Below, piece by piece: positions 60,638 to 64,000 of a stretch of 64,000 bases of DNA. A program made the position numbers and the translations under genes. Under the pieces are notes generated by a model, which was not told the DNA's origin, ran no database searches, and worked only from the letters and a program-made list of their open reading frames with translations. Source of the stretch: BJ22 sp021298375. Lineage in GTDB: Bacteria > Planctomycetota > Planctomycetia > Pirellulales > Pirellulaceae. Where the stretch lies: NCBI GenBank assembly GCA_046343015.1, contig JBKDOL010000042.1:5500-69499 (forward strand), in the 5' to 3' direction. Within the stretch, counting starts at the first letter, position 1; each line of letters opens with the position of its first letter.

Positions 60638-61582
60638 TTACCGCAATCCCTGCGTGACGTCGAGGACTTGGGAGTTGGAGACGTTGTTGCCAAAGTTCGG
60701 GAATTGTTCGAATTTCCAAATGACCTGCTTGGTTTGAGGATCGATTTCCACCAGTTGGGGATTCCCCTCCCCGGCGTGGCAGTTGCCGATGACGTAGTGG
60801 CCATTGGGGAGAACTTCGAGGGTTGTGACCCAGGCGAGCGTGATCCCGGGGAGGTCGTTTTGGTCGAGCCGCCAGACGATTTCCTTTTCGGGGGTGACTT
60901 CGAGCACGCTGTGTCCGTTGCCGGTGGCGATCAGGTAATTGCCGCTCTTGAGCCGCACCGCGCCGAACACCTTATTGCCAAATGATTCCGGGCCGTGTCC
61001 ATCACGCCGTTCCCGTCCTTGCAGGGGAACTTCGAACTCCCAGATCACTTTTCCCGTTTCGTCATAGTGCCGGACAAACCCGTCCCCTTCGTGGCAGACG
61101 AGGTAGCTGCCGTCATCTAACTTGCGGGCCAGTCGGGTATCCATGTGCGGATGGGGCGAGTTCAGCTTGAGCCGGATCTGCTTGAGGAGTTTGCCGGCGC
61201 GATCAACTTCGATGATTCGCCCGCGCCCCGATTCGGCGATCATCACAGCGCCATTTGCCAGAGGCTGGAAGGCGTGAACTTCGACCGGGGAGTCGCCTGC
61301 GGCATTTTGAGTCTGGGAGTCGTAGGTCCAGACAACCTGTTTGGTTTGGCGATCGATTTCAACGACCTTTTGCTGACCCTGCTGGACCATCAGGTTGCCA
61401 TTTTCCAAAACGTGGATGTCATGAATTCCACCCCATGGCATCTCCCAGCTGATCGTCCCATCGGCTTCGACGACCGCCAACTTGCCATTGCCTTGGGTCG
61501 CGATGCGGTGCTGGGCAGTAGCCAGTTGAGCGGTAGACAGCAGGCCGAGCAGCGCTGGTAGCAAAGCGAGTGAGCGGAGCAT
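60638..61582 (-). CDS. Secreted PQQ-like beta-propeller protein
   Basis: 314 residues with signal peptide MLRSLALLPALLGLLSTAQLATAQ. The rest is a propeller of about six blades: VVEIDRQTKQVVWTYD, IIEVDRAGKLLKQI, VRHYDETGKVIWEFEV, VLEVTPEKEIVWRLDQ, VEIDPQTKQVIWKFEQ. No catalytic residues stand out. It is another of the exported planctomycete propellers; ligand unknown. It converges on the TerB-like gene. Confidence 0.85.
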   Translation of the reverse strand: MLRSLALLPALLGLLSTAQLATAQHRIATQGNGKLAVVEADGTISWEMPWGGIHDIHVLENGNLMVQQGQQKVVEIDRQTKQVVWTYDSQTQNAAGDSPVEVHAFQPLANGAVMIAESGRGRIIEVDRAGKLLKQIRLKLNSPHPHMDTRLARKLDDGSYLVCHEGDGFVRHYDETGKVIWEFEVPLQGRERRDGHGPESFGNKVFGAVRLKSGNYLIATGNGHSVLEVTPEKEIVWRLDQNDLPGITLAWVTTLEVLPNGHYVIGNCHAGEGNPQLVEIDPQTKQVIWKFEQFPNFGNNVSNSQVLDVTQGLR

Positions 61583-62039
61583 GAGATTCGTTTCCTCAAA
61601 TTTGGTTCGATGGTGAGCTTCGGGCTGTATTTTAGGTGAGTTCCGAGCCAGTTGGCCCCGGTGACTCGTTTTGGCAGGGCCATTGGTTCCGCCACTGAGC
61701 GAGCGTTACCGTCACCGCTTGAGCCGGCCGACGGGATCGATTTTCGCTTGGATTTTTCGCGTTCTTGCCCCCGGGCAGGGGGGGGGGAGGGGCGTTGCCA
61801 GCATCTGCTTTGATTCCGAGTTCGTATCGATTCCTCAAAAAAAGTTTGGATGGGGAATGATTTCTCTTGAGCCGGCCGGGCGGGGGGGGGGATAATCCAG
61901 CCAGCGGGTTGCCGGACGGCTGAAAGCCCTGAGTGATTGGATTCAGGGGCAAGGGAATTCCTCGCTGGGCGGTTCAGTCGTACTTTTTGTCAAACAACCC
62001 GCGCGTGTTTTTAGGCAAGATTCTTTTGGAGGCGTTGAG
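61583..62039. other. Intergenic region with G-tracts
   Basis: 457 bp between divergent genes. Two runs of nine or more G (about 61780-61795 and 61881-61892) and C-runs on the other strand may form G-quadruplexes. There is no supported gene. It must hold the promoter for the HINT protein. Confidence 0.55.
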
Positions 62040-64000
62040 ATGCGTACTTCGTTCTTGCGATGTCAGGCGTTTCGTGGGGCGTTGGCCGGACTGCTCGGGT
62101 TCGGCTTGATCTGGGGTGGGGGAATCGCTGCACAGGAGACAGCAACTTCCCGAAAAAGCGAACGGGAAAAAGTGGAGCAGGCCGCGCTGCAAGAACAGCA
62201 GCGGGAGGCGGAGATCATCGCTCGGTTGAGTGAGTTGTTGACTGAGGCCGATACCAAGGGTGACTTGGAAAGCCGGCAGTTGTTGATTGAGGAGGCCTCT
62301 GCCATTTGGGGCCCGGAGCATCCGCGGGTCTGCAGGCTCCGCGGAGAAATTGAGATGAGTGGCGAATGGCTCACACCCGAGGAAGTGGCCACGCGGACGG
62401 TCAACAATCAGCGGAAGTATCAGTATGTCAGCCTGCGTTCGACAGCGGCTGACACGGCGGAGGGGCATGCCCAACTGGCCCAGACCGCAGCCAACCTGGG
62501 ATTGAGTGAGGAGGCTCGGGCTCACTTGGTCCGGTTGCTCGATTTCGATCGGGAAAATTTGGAGGTCCGTCGGCAATTGGGACACGTCGAAGTCGACGGT
62601 CGCTGGTTGACGCCGGAGCAGCAAAACGAGATGCAGGTTGAGCTGAACCGGCGAAATGCCCTGTTTGAAAAAGGGCGCGAGCCGGTGGAGAGGATCAGGC
62701 GGCTGCTGGTGACCGGGCGGAAGACCGCTCGCGAAGAAGCGGAAGCCTTGTTGAAAGACTTGAAGGATCCCGACTCGGCGTTGGCGGTCGAAGTGCTGCT
62801 CTGCAGCCTGAAATCGCCCGGTTGCCGCCTGGGAGTGGAAAAGTTGAGTCAGTGGGAAACGGAAGATGCAACTGCGGCCTTGTTGCGAGTAGCCGTGTTT
62901 CACACCGATTCCGAAACCAGAAGCTTGGCCCGTGAATTCCTGAAAGAGCGGGATACCGTCCCGTTTCTGCCCGATTTGCTGCGGCTGTTGGAGTCGCCAG
63001 TCGTGAGTCAGTTCCAACTCACCGATGCCGGAATGGGCCAGGTCTTCTACCGCCATGTGTTCGCCCAGCAGAAAATGGATCAGGACGTGGTTCGGCAGTA
63101 CGACACAGGTTTTGCCTTCGACCCCAATTTGATGGCCGAACAAGGGTTTTCCACCGAGGTCGTTCAACGCGCCACGCGGCGATCGATGCAGGCAGGCGCT
63201 GAACGGATTCAACGGCTGGAGCTAGAGCGGAGAGACTATAGCCGAGCCGTCCAGCAGCGCAACTCGAGAGTGATGGAGTTGCTGGAGGAACTGACCGGTG
63301 AGCGCCCTGGCTCATCGCCCGCCGACTGGTGGAGATGGTGGGAGTCCAGGCACGACGTTCGCACCAGCCGGCGACCGAGCTCTTATCGCACCGCTGACTT
63401 TGGCGTTGTCAGGACAGAGCAACTCGCTGACTATGCACCGAGACTGCCCCGGCGAAGCCAGCGACCGGGGCCGCAGCCAACCGAGGGCGCACCCAGTGTC
63501 CCCAGTCCTCTCCCTGTGACCAGAGTCCCGCGACTGCAAAGCATTTGGCCCATCGTCGGTTCCTCCGAGTGTTTTGTGGCGGGCACCGAGGTCTGGACGG
63601 ATGCCGGGCTGAAGCCGATTGAAACGTTGACGACGGGTGACCGGGTTTTGTCGCGGGATTTGGGAACGGGGCGGCTGCTCTACTGCAACGTGATTCAGGC
63701 AACGCAGCGAGAGGCTGTACCGACGTTTGAAATTACCGTGCAGGGCGAGACGTTTCGCGCCAGCGGAGGTCATCCCTTTCTGGTCTACGGCACCGGTTGG
63801 ATGCAAGCCAAAGATCTCCAGCCGGACCTGCCCCTGATGACCCGAACCGGCACCGCGTTGATTGAGTCCGTCACCCCCGCCGCGGCTCTGCCACTCTACA
63901 ATGTTGTGGTCGAGGGCGAGTCGAATTATTTTGTCGGGAAAGCGGGCGTGCTGGCTCACGACAATTCGATTCCGGCCGCGCCGGTCCGCAAAGCCGACGA
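62040..64000 (+). CDS. Secreted pretoxin-HINT protein, C-terminus beyond window
   Basis: At least 653 residues from ATG 62040, open to the edge. The signal peptide is MRTSFLRCQAFRGALAGLLG through GGGIAAQE. Residues ~30-480 are helical, repeat-like and charged (TPR-like stretches LAQTAANLGLSEEARAHL). Residues ~505-645 are an intein-like HINT domain: SECFVAGTEVWTDAGLKPIE with Cys511, GGHPF with His578, and LAHDN (His640, Asn642). In polymorphic toxins this domain cuts the precursor and frees the C-terminal toxin. The piece after LAHDN is outside the window, so the toxin and its immunity gene cannot be named. Confidence 0.82.
   Translation, partial: MRTSFLRCQAFRGALAGLLGFGLIWGGGIAAQETATSRKSEREKVEQAALQEQQREAEIIARLSELLTEADTKGDLESRQLLIEEASAIWGPEHPRVCRLRGEIEMSGEWLTPEEVATRTVNNQRKYQYVSLRSTAADTAEGHAQLAQTAANLGLSEEARAHLVRLLDFDRENLEVRRQLGHVEVDGRWLTPEQQNEMQVELNRRNALFEKGREPVERIRRLLVTGRKTAREEAEALLKDLKDPDSALAVEVLLCSLKSPGCRLGVEKLSQWETEDATAALLRVAVFHTDSETRSLAREFLKERDTVPFLPDLLRLLESPVVSQFQLTDAGMGQVFYRHVFAQQKMDQDVVRQYDTGFAFDPNLMAEQGFSTEVVQRATRRSMQAGAERIQRLELERRDYSRAVQQRNSRVMELLEELTGERPGSSPADWWRWWESRHDVRTSRRPSSYRTADFGVVRTEQLADYAPRLPRRSQRPGPQPTEGAPSVPSPLPVTRVPRLQSIWPIVGSSECFVAGTEVWTDAGLKPIETLTTGDRVLSRDLGTGRLLYCNVIQATQREAVPTFEITVQGETFRASGGHPFLVYGTGWMQAKDLQPDLPLMTRTGTALIESVTPAAALPLYNVVVEGESNYFVGKAGVLAHDNSIPAAPVRKAD

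Noticed and set aside
61974..63212. 412-codon minus-strand frame opposite the HINT gene
   Set aside because: Antisense of a protein with a signal peptide and HINT domain; no ribosome-binding site or motif.

Overview
The window looks like chromosome from a planctomycete, most likely of the Pirellulales. The evidence is a cytochrome-c DUF1549/DUF1553 giant paired with a DUF1501 protein, a secreted PQQ-type propeller, a Gfo/Idh/MocA oxidoreductase with a Tat-like leader, many lipoproteins with no clear relatives, and GC-rich DNA with loosely packed genes. The assignment rests on gene content only. No rRNA is present; there are two tRNA-Leu genes.

Layout. 1-2.8 kb: a gene broken by the window edge, tRNA-Leu(CAG), a rhodanese, and a CCA/poly(A) polymerase-type nucleotidyltransferase. 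2.8-4.0 kb: an AT-rich islet with a secreted, toxin-like ORF broken by an in-frame TAG and a small possible immunity gene. 4.1-11.4 kb (minus strand): PQQ propeller, DUF6159 membrane protein, and the DUF1501 + DUF1549/1553 pair. 11.7-15 kb: a tandem glycine riboswitch driving gcvP. 15-24 kb: a UbiD decarboxylase, mscL and a coiled-coil protein between long inverted repeats, a DUF1570-like zinc-peptidase candidate, tRNA-Leu(TAG) and a lipoprotein. 23.9-28.6 kb: an accessory stretch with an alpha/beta-hydrolase + CHAT + zincin-like fusion, a membrane-anchored restriction-endonuclease-fold protein and a helicase remnant. 28.5-33.3 kb: a three-gene minus-strand set with a vWA protein, an ECF-like sigma factor and a lipoprotein flanked by direct repeats. 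33.6-38.2 kb: an oxidoreductase, an HD-domain protein, and metK behind a SAM-I-type riboswitch with its own terminator. 38.4-42.5 kb: a YhaO/YhaN (SbcD/SbcC)-like pair. 42.6-55.6 kb: an envelope block with two OafA-type acyltransferases, kdsC, a very large LptC/OstA-like protein, a DUF4105 lipoprotein, an MFS protein, a GNAT/FemAB-like transferase and a DUF2071 protein. 56-60.6 kb: a di-heme peroxidase, then a MoxR AAA ATPase, a possible TIKI/EreA-like protein and a TerB-like protein. 60.6-64 kb: a PQQ-like propeller, then a secreted pretoxin-HINT protein that runs off the edge.

Two themes cut across the map. First, many gene borders carry exact or near-exact tandem duplications of about 14-21 bp, some of which duplicate a Shine-Dalgarno plus start codon or sit on a stop codon, and several larger repeat families are scattered between genes. 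Second, conflict-type proteins (CHAT fusion, restriction-fold enzyme with helicase scrap, MoxR-TerB group, HINT pretoxin, orphan toxin-like tail) sit among housekeeping genes. The strongest candidate for an undescribed system is the hydrolase-CHAT-zincin fusion; the MoxR/TIKI-like/TerB trio comes second.
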